From positions 2,997,001-3,061,000 of the forward strand of contig NZ_CP011924.1 of the NCBI RefSeq assembly GCF_000238315.3: DNA of 64,000 nt, read 5' to 3'. Shown one piece after another: positions 15,571 to 26,289 of this stretch; within the stretch, counting starts at the first letter, position 1, and each line of letters starts with the position of its first letter. The position numbers and the translations under genes were made by a program. The DNA is from Pseudoalteromonas piscicida (GTDB lineage: Bacteria; Pseudomonadota; Gammaproteobacteria; Enterobacterales; Alteromonadaceae). Below the pieces are notes generated by a model that saw nothing but the letters and a program-made list of their open reading frames with translations, did no database searches and had not been told where the DNA came from.

Positions 15571-18500
15571 ATGTCATTTTTTAAATCACCATTAGCCATT
15601 GCTATTGGTGCTGCTGTGATTGGTTTGGCTCAGCCAGCCAGCGCTGATGATGCCGTGACAGCCACGCAAACAGAAGAGAAATCAACCAAAGGCTGGGATG
15701 TGCTCAACCCACCAGGTGAAAAGCAAACCATCACCATCGATACCAACGAAACCACATGGAGTAACTTAGATGTTAGTCCTGATGGTAAAAGCATCGTCTT
15801 TGATATGCTTGGCGACCTTTACATCATGCCAATTGGCGGTGGTAAAGCAACAGCCTTAACATCCGACATGGGCTGGAACATTCAACCTAAGTTTTCGCCT
15901 GATGGTAAACACATCGCATTTATCTCTGACCGCGCAGGTGGCGATAATCTGTGGGTGATGGACGTAGATGGCCAAAACCTACGTCAGGTGTCAAAAGAAG
16001 TGAATAATATTGTTCACAACCCTGCATGGTCGCCTGATGGTCAATACATTGCAGTTAAGCAAGGTCAAGTAACGGGGCGTACCATCCCAGGTGGCTCTAT
16101 TCGTATGTATCACATCAGCGGTGGTAAAGGCGTGCTGGTCCGTGAGCGTCTACATGGTGCAAAATCGCAAAAGAACGTTGCAGAACCCGCTTTTTCTCAC
16201 GATGGCAAGAAAATCTATTACTCCGTTGATGCGACCTCTGGCGTGCGCTGGGAATATAACAAAAACTCGCTCGATGCTGTTTTCGAAATTCGTAGTTGGG
16301 ATTTAGCAACCGGTGAAGAAGAGACCGTGATTCGTGGTGCTGGCGGTGCTATTCGTCCAACCATCAGTCCTGATGGTAAATCTATTGCGTTTGTTAAACG
16401 CGAAGATAACGGCAATGAAATGATCGGTGCTTTATATATTAAAGATCTACACTCAGGCGTCGAAACTCGTGTTTATGCTGGCCTTGATCGCGACTTACAA
16501 GAAGCCAATGGTGCACATGGTAACACACCTTCTTTTGCTTACACGCCGGATGGTAAATCTCTCGTTTTTTGGGCGAAAGGGGTATTCAACCGCGTTAATA
16601 TTGCATCGCACGAGGTCAACGTCATCCCTACTCGCGTTGTCGCTGAAAAACAAATCACACCGGCACTACGCTTTGCGGTAGATGTCGCGCCTGACACCTT
16701 TAAAGTCAAACTTGCACGCTGGTCTCAAATTTCTCCTGATGGTGAAACTGCACTATTCCAAGCGCTTGGCTACCTTTACGTAAAAGACATTGCGTCAGGC
16801 AAAGTAAAACGCCTCACTAAGCAAACCGACCACTTTGAGTTCTACCCAAGCTACTCTCGCGATGGCAAGTCTATTGTTTACACAACATGGAGTGATAAAG
16901 ACTTAGGCGCAATACGTGTTGTATCTGCAAACGGTGGTAAAGGTAAAGTGATCACCCAAGAACCTGGTCACTATATCTCACCAAGCTTTTCACCAAATGG
17001 TAAAAACGTGCTATTTAAAAAGGTAACCGGTGGCTACTTGCTAAGCGGTGACTGGTCAATGCATCCAGGTATTTATCTAGTTAATGCTAACGGCGGTGAG
17101 GCAAAACGCATTATTAAAAGCGGTGACAATCCGCATTTTGGAGCAGACTCTGAGCGCATTTACTTCTCCACCATGAGTGATGAAACACATCGCGAACTGA
17201 AAAGTGTTAACCTCAATGGTCAAGAAGAACGTAGCCACTTCAAAGGTGATTACGTCTTTAACTTTAAAGTCTCTCCAAATGGTCAATACGTTGCGTTTAT
17301 CGAGCATTTCAATACGTTTGTTGCACCTTTTACCAGTACAGGTAAAACCTTATCCATTAACAAGGGTGAGAAAGCTTTCCCAGTTAAGCAAGTATCAAAG
17401 TACTCTGGTGATTTCCTAAATTGGAAAGCGGACAGCAGCGCGCTAACTTGGGCATTTGGTCCCACACTTTATCAGCGCAAACTGACTGACACTTTCGCTT
17501 TCGTCGATGGTGCATCTGACAACACCGATGAGCTAACCGCTGAAGGCATCGACTTGAGTTTTGAGCAAAAAGCAGATAAGCCTGAAGGTATGATTGCGCT
17601 AGTTGGCGGTAAAGTAGTGACCATGCGTAACGCTGAGAACGAACAAGAAATCATCGACAATGGTGTGATCCTAATTAAAGAGAATCGCATCGTTGCAGCC
17701 GGTAAGCAAGGTGAACTAGACGCTCCTAGCACAGCAAAAGTGATGGATATTAGCGGTAAAACCGTGATCCCAGGCCTTATCGATGCCCACGCACATGGTA
17801 GTTACGGTAGCTATAACCTACAGCCACAGCAAAACTGGAATCAGTATTCTAATCTTAGCTTTGGTGTGACGACTATCCATGATCCATCAAATAACTCTGC
17901 CGAGGTATTTTCTATGGCAGAACTACAAAGAACGGGTTTAACGGTCGCGCCACGTACCTATTCTGTTGGACGTATTTTATATGCTGGCCACGCGCCGGGT
18001 TATAAAACACCAATCAGTAACCTTGAAGACGCAGAGTTCCACGTTAAACGCCTAAAAGACGCTGGCGCTATTTCAGTGAAGAGTTACAACCACCCTCGCC
18101 GTGAGACACGTCAGCAAGTATTGGAAGCGGCGAAGAACATGGAAATCATGGTTGTGCCTGAAGGTGGTTCAAAATTCCAACACAACATGAACATGATAGT
18201 CGATGGTCATACCGGTGTTGAACATGCCCTACCAATCCCGAATATTTACTCTGATATCGAACAAATGTGGGGACAAACAAATGTTGGCTTTACGCCAACT
18301 TTTGTTGTTGCCTATGGCGGTATCTCTGGCGAAGAATACTGGTATCAACACACTAATGTGTGGGAAAACGAGCGCTTAATGAGCTTCGTTCCTGAGTATG
18401 TGGTAAAGCCAAGATCAATTCGACCAAGCAAAGCACCTGAACGTCACTATAACCATATCAATGTCGCCAAAACCGCAAAACAGCTTCGCGATAAGGGTGT

Positions 18501-18909
18501 GACTGTGCACATTGGTGCTCACGGCCAGCGTGAAGGTCTAGCCGCACATTGGGAGTTATGGTCTATGGCACAAGGCGGCTTTACACCTTGGCAGGCGCTT
18601 CGCAGCGGTACAATCGACGGCGCAAGATATCTAGGTATGGACCGTGACCTTGGTACGATCGAACAAGGAAAACTCGCCGATCTTGCCATCATCGATGGTG
18701 ATGTGCTGTCTAACATCCGTGATTCAGAGAAAGTTGCCTACACCGTGATCAATGGCCGTGTCTACGATGCGGCAACCATGAATGAAATCGGCAACTATGA
18801 CAATAAACGTCAGCCTTTCTTCTTCGAAAATGGCGCGCAAACCCAAATGCATCCAGCAACTGCTGAGTATATGGAAGAAAAGGCCCATACCTATCATTGG
18901 AAACACTAA
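15571..18909 (+). CDS. Secreted beta-propeller/amidohydrolase fusion protein
   Basis: About 1112 residues from ATG 15571, which has AAGGGA upstream; the open frame back to 15538 lacks one. A signal peptide ends at about PASA. Residues 40-650 hold repeated TolB/PD40-type blades, many with an SPDGKSI or SPDGKHI turn. Residues 670-1060 are an amidohydrolase domain with the metal motif DAHAHGSYGS, HTGVEHALP and HIGAHGQREG, and the usual ADLAIIDGD C-terminal strand. This two-part design is common in marine gammaproteobacteria; the substrate is unknown. It should act in the periplasm. Confidence 0.85.
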   Translation: MSFFKSPLAIAIGAAVIGLAQPASADDAVTATQTEEKSTKGWDVLNPPGEKQTITIDTNETTWSNLDVSPDGKSIVFDMLGDLYIMPIGGGKATALTSDMGWNIQPKFSPDGKHIAFISDRAGGDNLWVMDVDGQNLRQVSKEVNNIVHNPAWSPDGQYIAVKQGQVTGRTIPGGSIRMYHISGGKGVLVRERLHGAKSQKNVAEPAFSHDGKKIYYSVDATSGVRWEYNKNSLDAVFEIRSWDLATGEEETVIRGAGGAIRPTISPDGKSIAFVKREDNGNEMIGALYIKDLHSGVETRVYAGLDRDLQEANGAHGNTPSFAYTPDGKSLVFWAKGVFNRVNIASHEVNVIPTRVVAEKQITPALRFAVDVAPDTFKVKLARWSQISPDGETALFQALGYLYVKDIASGKVKRLTKQTDHFEFYPSYSRDGKSIVYTTWSDKDLGAIRVVSANGGKGKVITQEPGHYISPSFSPNGKNVLFKKVTGGYLLSGDWSMHPGIYLVNANGGEAKRIIKSGDNPHFGADSERIYFSTMSDETHRELKSVNLNGQEERSHFKGDYVFNFKVSPNGQYVAFIEHFNTFVAPFTSTGKTLSINKGEKAFPVKQVSKYSGDFLNWKADSSALTWAFGPTLYQRKLTDTFAFVDGASDNTDELTAEGIDLSFEQKADKPEGMIALVGGKVVTMRNAENEQEIIDNGVILIKENRIVAAGKQGELDAPSTAKVMDISGKTVIPGLIDAHAHGSYGSYNLQPQQNWNQYSNLSFGVTTIHDPSNNSAEVFSMAELQRTGLTVAPRTYSVGRILYAGHAPGYKTPISNLEDAEFHVKRLKDAGAISVKSYNHPRRETRQQVLEAAKNMEIMVVPEGGSKFQHNMNMIVDGHTGVEHALPIPNIYSDIEQMWGQTNVGFTPTFVVAYGGISGEEYWYQHTNVWENERLMSFVPEYVVKPRSIRPSKAPERHYNHINVAKTAKQLRDKGVTVHIGAHGQREGLAAHWELWSMAQGGFTPWQALRSGTIDGARYLGMDRDLGTIEQGKLADLAIIDGDVLSNIRDSEKVAYTVINGRVYDAATMNEIGNYDNKRQPFFFENGAQTQMHPATAEYMEEKAHTYHWKH

Positions 18910-18949
18910 TACGTAGCACGATTGAAGCGTGAAACGTTAAGTTTACAAG

Positions 18950-18983
18950 CCCGGCTATCTAGATAGCCGGGTTTTTTATTTTT
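18950..18983 (+). terminator. Rho-independent terminator
   Basis: CCCGGCTATCT directly followed by AGATAGCCGGG, then TTTTTTATTTTTT. Strong; ends the amidohydrolase transcript. Confidence 0.93.
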
Positions 18984-19051
18984 TGTCTAGATCTTAATCA
19001 ATACTGTTCTATGCTGTTATAGGTACTTCCATAGCAACAGGGAATTAGGTT

Positions 19052-22000
19052 ATGTCTGGGTTTTCGCAATTTTTTAACTCTCTTAATTTAACTAAAAAGC
19101 TGATTTTTGCATTTCTAATCGTCGCGCTCGTGCCGTTGATAGTAATTATTTCCATCGCACTTAATACCGCATCGAATGCCATGACAGCGCAAGTATATTC
19201 ACAACTTGGTGCCGTTAGTGAGATCAAAAAAAGCGCGGTTAATCGTTACTTTAAGACCGTTGAGGATAAACTCGATGCCTTTACGGCAAACCCATTACTT
19301 CCTGTGATTGCACAAGAGTTTATTACCAGCTTTCCTAGCGCTCAGGCCGATATTAACTATGCCAAATTATCTCGATTTTATGATGAAGTGTTCGTACCTA
19401 AATTCAATCAAGAAAACCCCGAAGATACGAGCACAGCAAGGCTCATTGGTAACATTTCAGAGTCTGGGCTTGCGCTGCAAGCACGTTACTTAGCAAGCAA
19501 CCCCTACCCAGTTGGTGAAAAGTACAAATTTATTGAAACCGGTCACTTAGATAGTTATGACCTTGCTCACCGCAGTTACCATCCATATATGCTTAACATC
19601 GCCGACATTTATGAGTTTTACGATATCTTTATCATTGACCCAAGTAATGGAAATATTGTCTATTCTGTATTTAAAGAGGTTGATTTTGCTACGTCACTAG
19701 AATCAGGTCCTTATGCCAATAGTAATCTGGCTTCTCTTTATCGAGAACTGAAGGACTCAACGGTTCCGACAATCAGCGCTTTCGCAGACTACAAACAATA
19801 CCTCCCCTCCTATAATGCCCCCGCTAGTTTTATTGCTAAACCTATCGTGGTGAATGGCCAAACCATTGCAATTGTAGCTGCACAGCTATCTATTGATGCC
19901 ATCAATGCCATTATGACCGAGCGAGAAGGCTTAGGAGAAAGTGGTGAAACCTACCTAGTCGGCCCTGAGGGTCTGATGCGTTCAGACTCATTCTTAGATC
20001 CACAAAATCATTCCGTGGTGAATTCATTTCGATACCCTGAACGCGGCAAGGTAGCCACGCTTGCAGTCTCTCAAGCATTAAATAATCAATCTGGACAACA
20101 GGTTATTGAAGACTACAACGGCGAAGCCGTGTTGTCTGCCTATACATCGGTCGAAGTCTTTAATACCCGTTGGGCACTGCTTGCCGAAATTGACGAAGCG
20201 GAAGCATTTGCTTCTATCACCTCGCTCTCTCAATACCTGATGATTATTTTAGCGGTCACTATAGTGTTAGTACTGATAGTCGCCTACTGGTTCTCAAAAA
20301 CGCTTACCAAACCTGTTCACGAGTTGGTAGAAACCATGAAATCAGTTGAGCAGGAAGGCAACTTTTCATTGCGAGCGCCCATTCGTAGTCATGATGAAAT
20401 AGGCAACAGTGCACAGGCATTTAATTCACTACTGGATGCCTTACAGCTTTCTATTACAGAGGCTAATCGCGTCATGAATCAAATGGCCTCGGGCAAGTTT
20501 GACGACCGCATCAAAGTACCGTGCCGGGGCGAGCTAGAAACCCTAAAAGAAGCCACTAACCACTGTGCCAATACGTTAAGTCGAGCGATTTCTGAGCTGA
20601 ATGAAATTTCGATTGATATGGCAAATGGTCGCTTCGATACCAAACTTAATGCCCCCATGTCAGGCGATTTAGAAAAGCTCAAAAATAATATTAACGATTC
20701 TTTGGCATCGATTAATTCGACTATGAACGGTATTGTTCATGTGATGACCAATATTGAGCAAGGTAACTTTAAGGAGCAAGTCACCGTACCCGCTAAAGGA
20801 AAACTAGCGCAGCTCAAAGATTCGGTAAATAATTCCGTACGCAGCCTTAGCAGTGCGATTGACGGTATCAGCACGATTATGTCTGCACTACGCCAAGGCG
20901 ACTTTTCTGCGCAACTCGATGCTCCACTCGCAGGCCAATTAGATACCTTAAAACAAGATATCAACTCCAGCATGGCAAACCTAGACAGAGTAATGAAAGA
21001 AATAGGCACTGTGATGGCTGGCGTCAGCAACGGCGACTTTAAACAACAAGTGGACGTAGCTGCAACGGGTCAGCTCGCGCAACTTAAAGATAATATCAAT
21101 GCTTCTGTGACCGCCGTTGATGTTGCTATCTCGGAAATCTCTACGGTGATGGCTATTAGCCATGGTCGATTTGACCGCACCATTCAATCTGCGATGTCTG
21201 GCCAGCTAGATAATCTCAAAGGTGACATTAACCGCTCGGTCGAGAACCTCAATCAAGTCATTGAAGAACTCGGCAGCGTAATGGCCGCAATGTCCGAAGG
21301 AGACTTTAGCCAAAAAATAGAGTTGCCACTACAAGGTCAACTGCAACAACTTAAAGAGAGTGTAAATGACTCGACCTTACAGGTCTCTGGGGCTATCTCC
21401 GAAGTCAGCAGTGTGTTGGCTAACATTGCTCAAGGTGACTTAAGTAATCAAGTAAAGGGTGAATATTTTGGCGTGTTTAAGTCTCTTCAGAATGACACCA
21501 ATACCACAATTAAAAAACTCACCAGTGTAATCGAAGGGATCCAAGCCGCAGCAAATTATGTTGCTCAAAGTGCCGGTGAAATAGCGGCGAGTAACACCGA
21601 AATCAGCCAACGCACAGAAGAGCAAGCAGCAAACTTAGAAGAAGCCAGTGCCAGCACCGGCAATATGTTAGATGAACTCACTAAAGTTTCAAACCAATCT
21701 GGTGATGCCGTAGGACTAGCAACAAACGCAGAAAACATAGCCAAAGAAGGAGGCAGTTTATCTGCCCAAACCGTAGCTGCAATAATTGAAGTGAACAAAG
21801 CCAGTAAAGACATTAATGAGATTGTATCGGTGATTGATGGACTTGCGTTTCAAACCAACCTGTTGGCACTAAATGCTGCCGTTGAAGCGGCACGAGCGGG
21901 AGAAAATGGCCGTGGCTTTGCAGTCGTTGCAAACGAAGTACGAGAGCTGGCAGGGCGTAGCGCCGCTTCTGCAAAGCAAATCAAAGAAATTATCTCAAAC

Positions 22001-22351
22001 AGTAATCAAAAGGTAGAGCAAGGTACTGAACTTGCCAATAGTTCCGGTGAAAAGCTGCAACAAATCGTTGGAGCCGTGAGCGATGTAAATAACAACATTA
22101 TTAAAATCAATGAGTCGACTTCAATGCAACAACAAGCCATTAAAGAAGTGGATTTGGTGGTGCAAAGGCTAACGGATCTTATTCAAGAAAACTCTGCAAT
22201 TACCGAAGAAACGATGGCAGCGGCGAGGCAAATGGCTGAGCAAGCCCATGAAATGCGCACCCAGTTGAGCTATTTCCGTTTATCAAAGAATGATTACAGC
22301 GCCACTGGCAGAGAAGGTGAATTGCTTGTGCATCAATATAATGCATCTTAG
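19052..22351 (+). CDS. Methyl-accepting chemotaxis protein with HAMP array
   Basis: 1099 residues, about twice the usual length. TM1 at about 14-35, a large Cache-type periplasmic domain to about 390, TM2 at about 393-413. Then one canonical HAMP ([15 protein letters not shown]) and about eight further HAMP-like units spaced about 45 residues apart, each with an xGxFxxx...GxLxxLKxxIN pattern (about 430-830). The signalling domain follows with the highly conserved tip region ([20 protein letters not shown]). No CheR/CheB-binding pentapeptide at the C-terminus. The protein should sense a periplasmic ligand and signal to CheA. It is a single gene with terminators on both sides. Confidence 0.93.
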   Translation: MSGFSQFFNSLNLTKKLIFAFLIVALVPLIVIISIALNTASNAMTAQVYSQLGAVSEIKKSAVNRYFKTVEDKLDAFTANPLLPVIAQEFITSFPSAQADINYAKLSRFYDEVFVPKFNQENPEDTSTARLIGNISESGLALQARYLASNPYPVGEKYKFIETGHLDSYDLAHRSYHPYMLNIADIYEFYDIFIIDPSNGNIVYSVFKEVDFATSLESGPYANSNLASLYRELKDSTVPTISAFADYKQYLPSYNAPASFIAKPIVVNGQTIAIVAAQLSIDAINAIMTEREGLGESGETYLVGPEGLMRSDSFLDPQNHSVVNSFRYPERGKVATLAVSQALNNQSGQQVIEDYNGEAVLSAYTSVEVFNTRWALLAEIDEAEAFASITSLSQYLMIILAVTIVLVLIVAYWFSKTLTKPVHELVETMKSVEQEGNFSLRAPIRSHDEIGNSAQAFNSLLDALQLSITEANRVMNQMASGKFDDRIKVPCRGELETLKEATNHCANTLSRAISELNEISIDMANGRFDTKLNAPMSGDLEKLKNNINDSLASINSTMNGIVHVMTNIEQGNFKEQVTVPAKGKLAQLKDSVNNSVRSLSSAIDGISTIMSALRQGDFSAQLDAPLAGQLDTLKQDINSSMANLDRVMKEIGTVMAGVSNGDFKQQVDVAATGQLAQLKDNINASVTAVDVAISEISTVMAISHGRFDRTIQSAMSGQLDNLKGDINRSVENLNQVIEELGSVMAAMSEGDFSQKIELPLQGQLQQLKESVNDSTLQVSGAISEVSSVLANIAQGDLSNQVKGEYFGVFKSLQNDTNTTIKKLTSVIEGIQAAANYVAQSAGEIAASNTEISQRTEEQAANLEEASASTGNMLDELTKVSNQSGDAVGLATNAENIAKEGGSLSAQTVAAIIEVNKASKDINEIVSVIDGLAFQTNLLALNAAVEAARAGENGRGFAVVANEVRELAGRSAASAKQIKEIISNSNQKVEQGTELANSSGEKLQQIVGAVSDVNNNIIKINESTSMQQQAIKEVDLVVQRLTDLIQENSAITEETMAAARQMAEQAHEMRTQLSYFRLSKNDYSATGREGELLVHQYNAS

Positions 22352-22374
22352 GGCCTGTTGAGTTTCGAGTTAGA

Positions 22375-22407
22375 GCATGCCCAACTAAGCTTTTTAGTTG
22401 GGTATGC
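22375..22407. terminator. Bidirectional terminator
   Basis: GCATGCCCAACTAA pairs with TTAGTTGGGTATGC around a 5-base loop, between the convergent chemoreceptor and omega-amidase genes. Confidence 0.8.
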
Positions 22408-22427
22408 TATGCATATACCAATGTGTA

Positions 22428-23198
22428 TTATGCCAGCGTAAATTTATCCGCATCGAGATGAGCAGGAAATTTAGCTTTGTACTGCTGCAAGTCGCTCAGT
22501 TTTAGCTTTACGGTAATAACCTCAGCTTGGTTGTCTGCTGCCGAAACAATGCTATTACCATTGAAGTCAATCGCTTTAGTACCACCATTATGCGCAGTGC
22601 CATACCCATCTTCACCTACGCGATTTACCGCGAGCACAAAGCACTGATTCTCGATTGCACGAGCAGCCAGTAAAGTATCCCAATGATTTCGGCGTGCCGC
22701 TGGCCAGTTTGCAATATTAATCATAACCTCATAATCGTTCTGATTACGCTGAAATACAGGGAAACGCAAGTCATAGCAGATCTGCGGTAAGAATTTAATG
22801 CCCTTTAATTCGAACACTTCACGGTGCTCACCTGCAACGACAAAATCGCCCTCATTACCCAAACAGAATAAGTGTCTTTTGTCATAATGAAGTATCTTTC
22901 CATCCGGCTGGCACCACACCATACGGTTGGCCTTTTTATCTCCTTGCGGAACCAGTACGCTGCCCGCTACAACAGCCTGAAAGCGCTGAGCACATTGCTG
23001 TAAAAACTCGATGGCTGCATCAGCATAGCGCTCAGCATCCGGCTCTTTTACGGCGAAGCCGGTAGCAAATGTTTCTGGTAGCAAAATTAAATCGCTTGGC
23101 TCGACATTTTCTAGCAAACGTTCAATATGGGTAAAGTTGTCCTCAGGTGAAAGCCACTGGATATCTGTTTGAACAAGGGTAACGGTTAAAGTTGACAT
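22428..23198 (-). CDS. Omega-amidase, nitrilase superfamily (YafV-like)
   Basis: 256 residues. The Glu-Lys-Cys triad of carbon-nitrogen hydrolases is present: Glu in LLPETFATGF, Lys in YDKRHLFCLG, Cys in QICYDLRFP. The length and FCLGNEGDF segment fit YafV-type omega-amidases, which hydrolyse alpha-ketoglutaramate left by glutamine-dependent transamination. The gene overlaps the end of the aminotransferase gene by 13 bp, so the two are translationally coupled. In this locus they would complete the last step of methionine salvage. Confidence 0.88.
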   Translation of the reverse strand: MSTLTVTLVQTDIQWLSPEDNFTHIERLLENVEPSDLILLPETFATGFAVKEPDAERYADAAIEFLQQCAQRFQAVVAGSVLVPQGDKKANRMVWCQPDGKILHYDKRHLFCLGNEGDFVVAGEHREVFELKGIKFLPQICYDLRFPVFQRNQNDYEVMINIANWPAARRNHWDTLLAARAIENQCFVLAVNRVGEDGYGTAHNGGTKAIDFNGNSIVSAADNQAEVITVKLKLSDLQQYKAKFPAHLDADKFTLA

Positions 23199-24325
23199 AA
23201 GCGTTTTGCAGCCTCTTCTAATGTCTGGTTTTCCTTAGCAAAGCATAATCGAATGACCTTGTCTTCAGGTGCTTGTTGGTAAAAAACGCTGAGTGGCACT
23301 GCCGCCACCCCTACCTCTTCCACCAGATAGCGACAAAAGGCAACATCATCAAGATCAGAAATTTCACTGTAATCCAAAAGCAAAAAATAAGTCCCTTCAC
23401 TTGGTAATAGCGTAAATCGGCTTGACGCTAACGCCTTAACCAGAACATCGCGTTTTTGTTGATAAAATCCACTCAGCTCATCAACGTGCTCAGGGTGTTC
23501 AGCAAGCATATCAGCCAATGCAAGTTGTGCCGGAGTGAAGCTTGAGAACGTTACATACTGATGGATCTTTCTAAATTCAACAGTCATTTGCTTTGGCGCC
23601 ACACAGTAACCCATTTTCCAGCCTGTACTATGAAAGGTTTTACCAAAGCTAGAGATCACAAACGCACGCTCAAACAATGCTGGATCAGTTAATGCGCTCA
23701 GATGGGGCAAACCATCAAAGGTAATATGTTCGTATACTTCATCACTGATCAATAACAAGTCATGCTGATTTAGCAGCTGTTTCAGTTGCTCTAAATCTAA
23801 CGGCTTCAGCGTTTTAGCCGATGGGTTATGCGGTGTATTGATGATAATAGCACGGGTATTTGGGTTGATACTCGCTGCGACTTGTTGCCAATCAATTTGG
23901 TAATGCGGCGCAGTCAACGCAATATGCACGGCTTTCCCGCCAGCAAGTTCAATTGCAGGCTCATAAGAGTCGTAAGCCGGATCGAATACAATAACTTCGT
24001 CCCCTTCAGATACTATTGCCTGAATTGCCACGAAGAGTGCTTCCGTTGCACCCGAGGTCACCGTGATCTGTTCTTGTCCTGAAACCCTCACCTGATAACG
24101 ACGTTCAATTAATGCCGCAACTTGTGCTTGCAAGCTCGGTACGCCGGCAGAAGGCGAATACTGGTTTTGACCTTCGCCAACATAGTGGCCAAGTTGCGAT
24201 TTTAGGTAATCAGGCGCATCAAACTCCGGAAAGCCTTGCGATAAGTTGATCGCACCATGCTCGTTCGCTAATGCCGTCATTTGGCTAAATATACTAATTC
24301 CAACCTGAGGTAACTTACTTTTCAC
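23186..24325 (-). CDS. PLP aminotransferase, methionine/ketomethiobutyrate type
   Basis: 379 residues, class I fold, YbdL-like. The PLP lysine is in SSFGKTFHSTGWKMGYC; AIIINTPHNPSAKTL and ISDEVYEHITF are the usual cofactor motifs. Upstream opening INLSQGFPEFDAP is typical of glutamine/kynurenine-type transaminases that accept 2-keto-4-methylthiobutyrate. The position beside an omega-amidase and divergent from mtnBCD supports the role of the final transaminase that makes methionine (inference). First gene of a two-gene operon. Confidence 0.87.
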   Translation of the reverse strand: MKSKLPQVGISIFSQMTALANEHGAINLSQGFPEFDAPDYLKSQLGHYVGEGQNQYSPSAGVPSLQAQVAALIERRYQVRVSGQEQITVTSGATEALFVAIQAIVSEGDEVIVFDPAYDSYEPAIELAGGKAVHIALTAPHYQIDWQQVAASINPNTRAIIINTPHNPSAKTLKPLDLEQLKQLLNQHDLLLISDEVYEHITFDGLPHLSALTDPALFERAFVISSFGKTFHSTGWKMGYCVAPKQMTVEFRKIHQYVTFSSFTPAQLALADMLAEHPEHVDELSGFYQQKRDVLVKALASSRFTLLPSEGTYFLLLDYSEISDLDDVAFCRYLVEEVGVAAVPLSVFYQQAPEDKVIRLCFAKENQTLEEAAKRLCQL

Positions 24326-24383
24326 TGCAACACTCTCTTTCTTATGGTGCTAATCGTGAGTGGATGCTATCATTGCTCAAAAT

Positions 24384-24407
24384 AGATGTATAGCCGTCCA
24401 AACGCAT
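24384..24407. promoter_or_regulatory. Candidate MetJ boxes, aminotransferase/mtnB promoter
   Basis: Three adjacent 8-mers, AGATGTAT, AGCCGTCC and AAACGCAT, match AGACGTCT at 6, 6 and 5 of 8 positions. MetJ binds tandem 8-bp boxes. The site lies 21 bp upstream of mtnB. Confidence 0.5.
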
Positions 24408-24427
24408 TTAATTTATAGGTGTTAACT

Positions 24428-25042
24428 ATGCACACACAAGCCGCAAAACTCGCGCTTATCGACGCAGGAGCTTGGGTTGCTCAGCAAGGCTGGGTTCCCG
24501 CGACTGGTGGTAATTTCTCTATCAAAACAGACTCTGGCTTTGTTGTCACGGCCAGCGGCTTTGATAAAGGTAAATTAACACCAGAACAATTTCTGGAATT
24601 AGACGCCACAGGCACCATCATTGCCGGTAGTGGCAAGCCTTCAGCCGAAACTGCATTGCACCTAAAATTATATGAATTATGCGTGGGTGCACAGTGTATA
24701 TTACACACGCATTCCGTTGCTGCGACTGTGTTATCGCGATTTATTCAAGGCGAGCAATTTCAGATCTGTGGTTATGAAATGCAAAAGTCACTGTCTGGCA
24801 TTCAATCGCATGAAGAAACCTTATCCATTGCTATTTTTGATAACGATCAGGATATAGAGCGGCTAGCACAGCGCGTGGCGCAATCTCATCAAACTACACC
24901 GGTTATACACGGTGTATTGATCCGAGGTCACGGGTTATATGCAGTGGGCCGTACAGTGCAAGAAACTCGTCGTCATATTGAGGGCTTAGAGTTTTTATTT
25001 GCCTGCGAATTAGAGCGCATCAAATTGGAGGGGCGCCAATGA
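24428..25042 (+). CDS. mtnB: Methylthioribulose-1-phosphate dehydratase
   Basis: Class II aldolase-like zinc enzyme of methionine salvage. ATG 24428 follows AGGTG; the frame is open three codons further upstream. Family marks: WVPATGGNFSIKTD near the start, HTHSVAATVLSR with two zinc His (about residue 95), and VLIRGHGLYAVG with the third His (about 160). It removes water from 5-methylthioribulose-1-phosphate. It overlaps mtnC by 4 bp. Confidence 0.95.
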   Translation: MHTQAAKLALIDAGAWVAQQGWVPATGGNFSIKTDSGFVVTASGFDKGKLTPEQFLELDATGTIIAGSGKPSAETALHLKLYELCVGAQCILHTHSVAATVLSRFIQGEQFQICGYEMQKSLSGIQSHEETLSIAIFDNDQDIERLAQRVAQSHQTTPVIHGVLIRGHGLYAVGRTVQETRRHIEGLEFLFACELERIKLEGRQ

Positions 25043-25725
25043 TCAAAGCCATTTTAACAGATATTGAAGGGACAATTACCCGTATCTCATTTGTTAAAGA
25101 GATACTATTCCCGTATGCCGCTGCGCATTTACCGCAATTTATTCGCGACCATCAACATGACGCCGCCGTTGCCGAGCAAATTAGTGCTGTCAGAGCAGAA
25201 TTGGATAATGATAGTGCTGATATTGATACCGTGATTGCCGCGCTACTTGAGTGGATCGCCGCTGATAAAAAAATCACGCCATTAAAACAGCTACAGGGTC
25301 TTGTTTGGCAGTTTGGCTATACAAACGGCGATTTTACTGGACATTTATATGAAGATGCCTACCAGTTTTTAACACAACAAAAAGCGGATGGTCGCAATCT
25401 CTACGTGTATTCGTCGGGTTCAGTGAAAGCGCAGCAGCTGCTTTTTGCCTACTCAGATTATGGTGATATTCGCCCGCTATTTAGCGACTACTTTGACACT
25501 AAAGTGGGTGCTAAGCAGGAAATTTCTGCGTATCAGAATATTATTGCAGCCCTACCGTACGAAGCAGAGCAAATCCTCTTTTTAAGCGATATTATTGCCG
25601 AGCTAGACGCAGCAAAGGCCGCTGGTATGCACACATTACAGCTGTTTAGAGATGCACAAGCAACATCACCTGAACATCCAGTTATATCAAGCTTTGAGCA
25701 TTTTGATGAAGGGGCATTTTCATGA
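25039..25725 (+). CDS. mtnC: Enolase-phosphatase E1
   Basis: 228 residues, HAD superfamily. The DxE variant of the HAD motif I is typical of MtnC: ILTDIEGTITRISFVKEILF. Motif II YVYSSGSVKAQQLLFAYS and motif III FLSDIIAELDAAKAAG follow in order. It enolises and dephosphorylates the mtnB product to the acireductone. 4-bp ATGA overlaps on both sides tie mtnB, mtnC and mtnD into one operon. Confidence 0.96.
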   Translation: MIKAILTDIEGTITRISFVKEILFPYAAAHLPQFIRDHQHDAAVAEQISAVRAELDNDSADIDTVIAALLEWIAADKKITPLKQLQGLVWQFGYTNGDFTGHLYEDAYQFLTQQKADGRNLYVYSSGSVKAQQLLFAYSDYGDIRPLFSDYFDTKVGAKQEISAYQNIIAALPYEAEQILFLSDIIAELDAAKAAGMHTLQLFRDAQATSPEHPVISSFEHFDEGAFS

Positions 25726-26264
25726 GTCAACTGACTATCTACCAAGTACAGAACCCAAGCCAGGCTTTGCAACAAGAGCAAGACGCAAACATCATCGCAT
25801 CTTTGCTCGCAGAGCTAGGCGTACGCTTTGAACAATGGCAGGCTAACACCGATATCACAGCTGAAATGTCACAAGACGACATTATTAATGCCTACCAAAG
25901 CGATATTGAAAGATTAAAGGCGCAAGGCGGTTATCAAACTGTCGACGTGATTTCACTTGCAAAGGGCAACCCAAGTGCCTCAGAGTTGCGACAAAAATTT
26001 CTTTTTGAACATACTCATAGCGAAGATGAAGTGCGTTTTTTTGTTAAAGGACAAGGGCTATTCTGCTTACACTTAAACGATAAGGTTTACCAAGTTTTAT
26101 GTCAGCAAGGTGACCTAATCTCAGTACCAGAAAATACGCCTCATTGGTTCGATATGGGTAGCGATCCAGAATTTACCGCCATTCGCCTATTCAATAATCA
26201 AGAGGGCTGGGTTGCGAAAAGCACGGACTCTGAAATTGCAAAGCAGTTCCCATTACTTGATTAA
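25722..26264 (+). CDS. mtnD: Acireductone dioxygenase
   Basis: 180 residues, cupin fold. Metal ligands are visible in FEHTHSEDEVRFFVKGQG (two His and a Glu) and in ENTPHWFDMG (last His). With iron it makes 2-keto-4-methylthiobutyrate; with nickel it gives an off-pathway product. Last gene of mtnBCD. Confidence 0.95.
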   Translation: MSQLTIYQVQNPSQALQQEQDANIIASLLAELGVRFEQWQANTDITAEMSQDDIINAYQSDIERLKAQGGYQTVDVISLAKGNPSASELRQKFLFEHTHSEDEVRFFVKGQGLFCLHLNDKVYQVLCQQGDLISVPENTPHWFDMGSDPEFTAIRLFNNQEGWVAKSTDSEIAKQFPLLD

Positions 26265-26289
26265 TTCAAGTGTATAAGTACTTTCAGTG

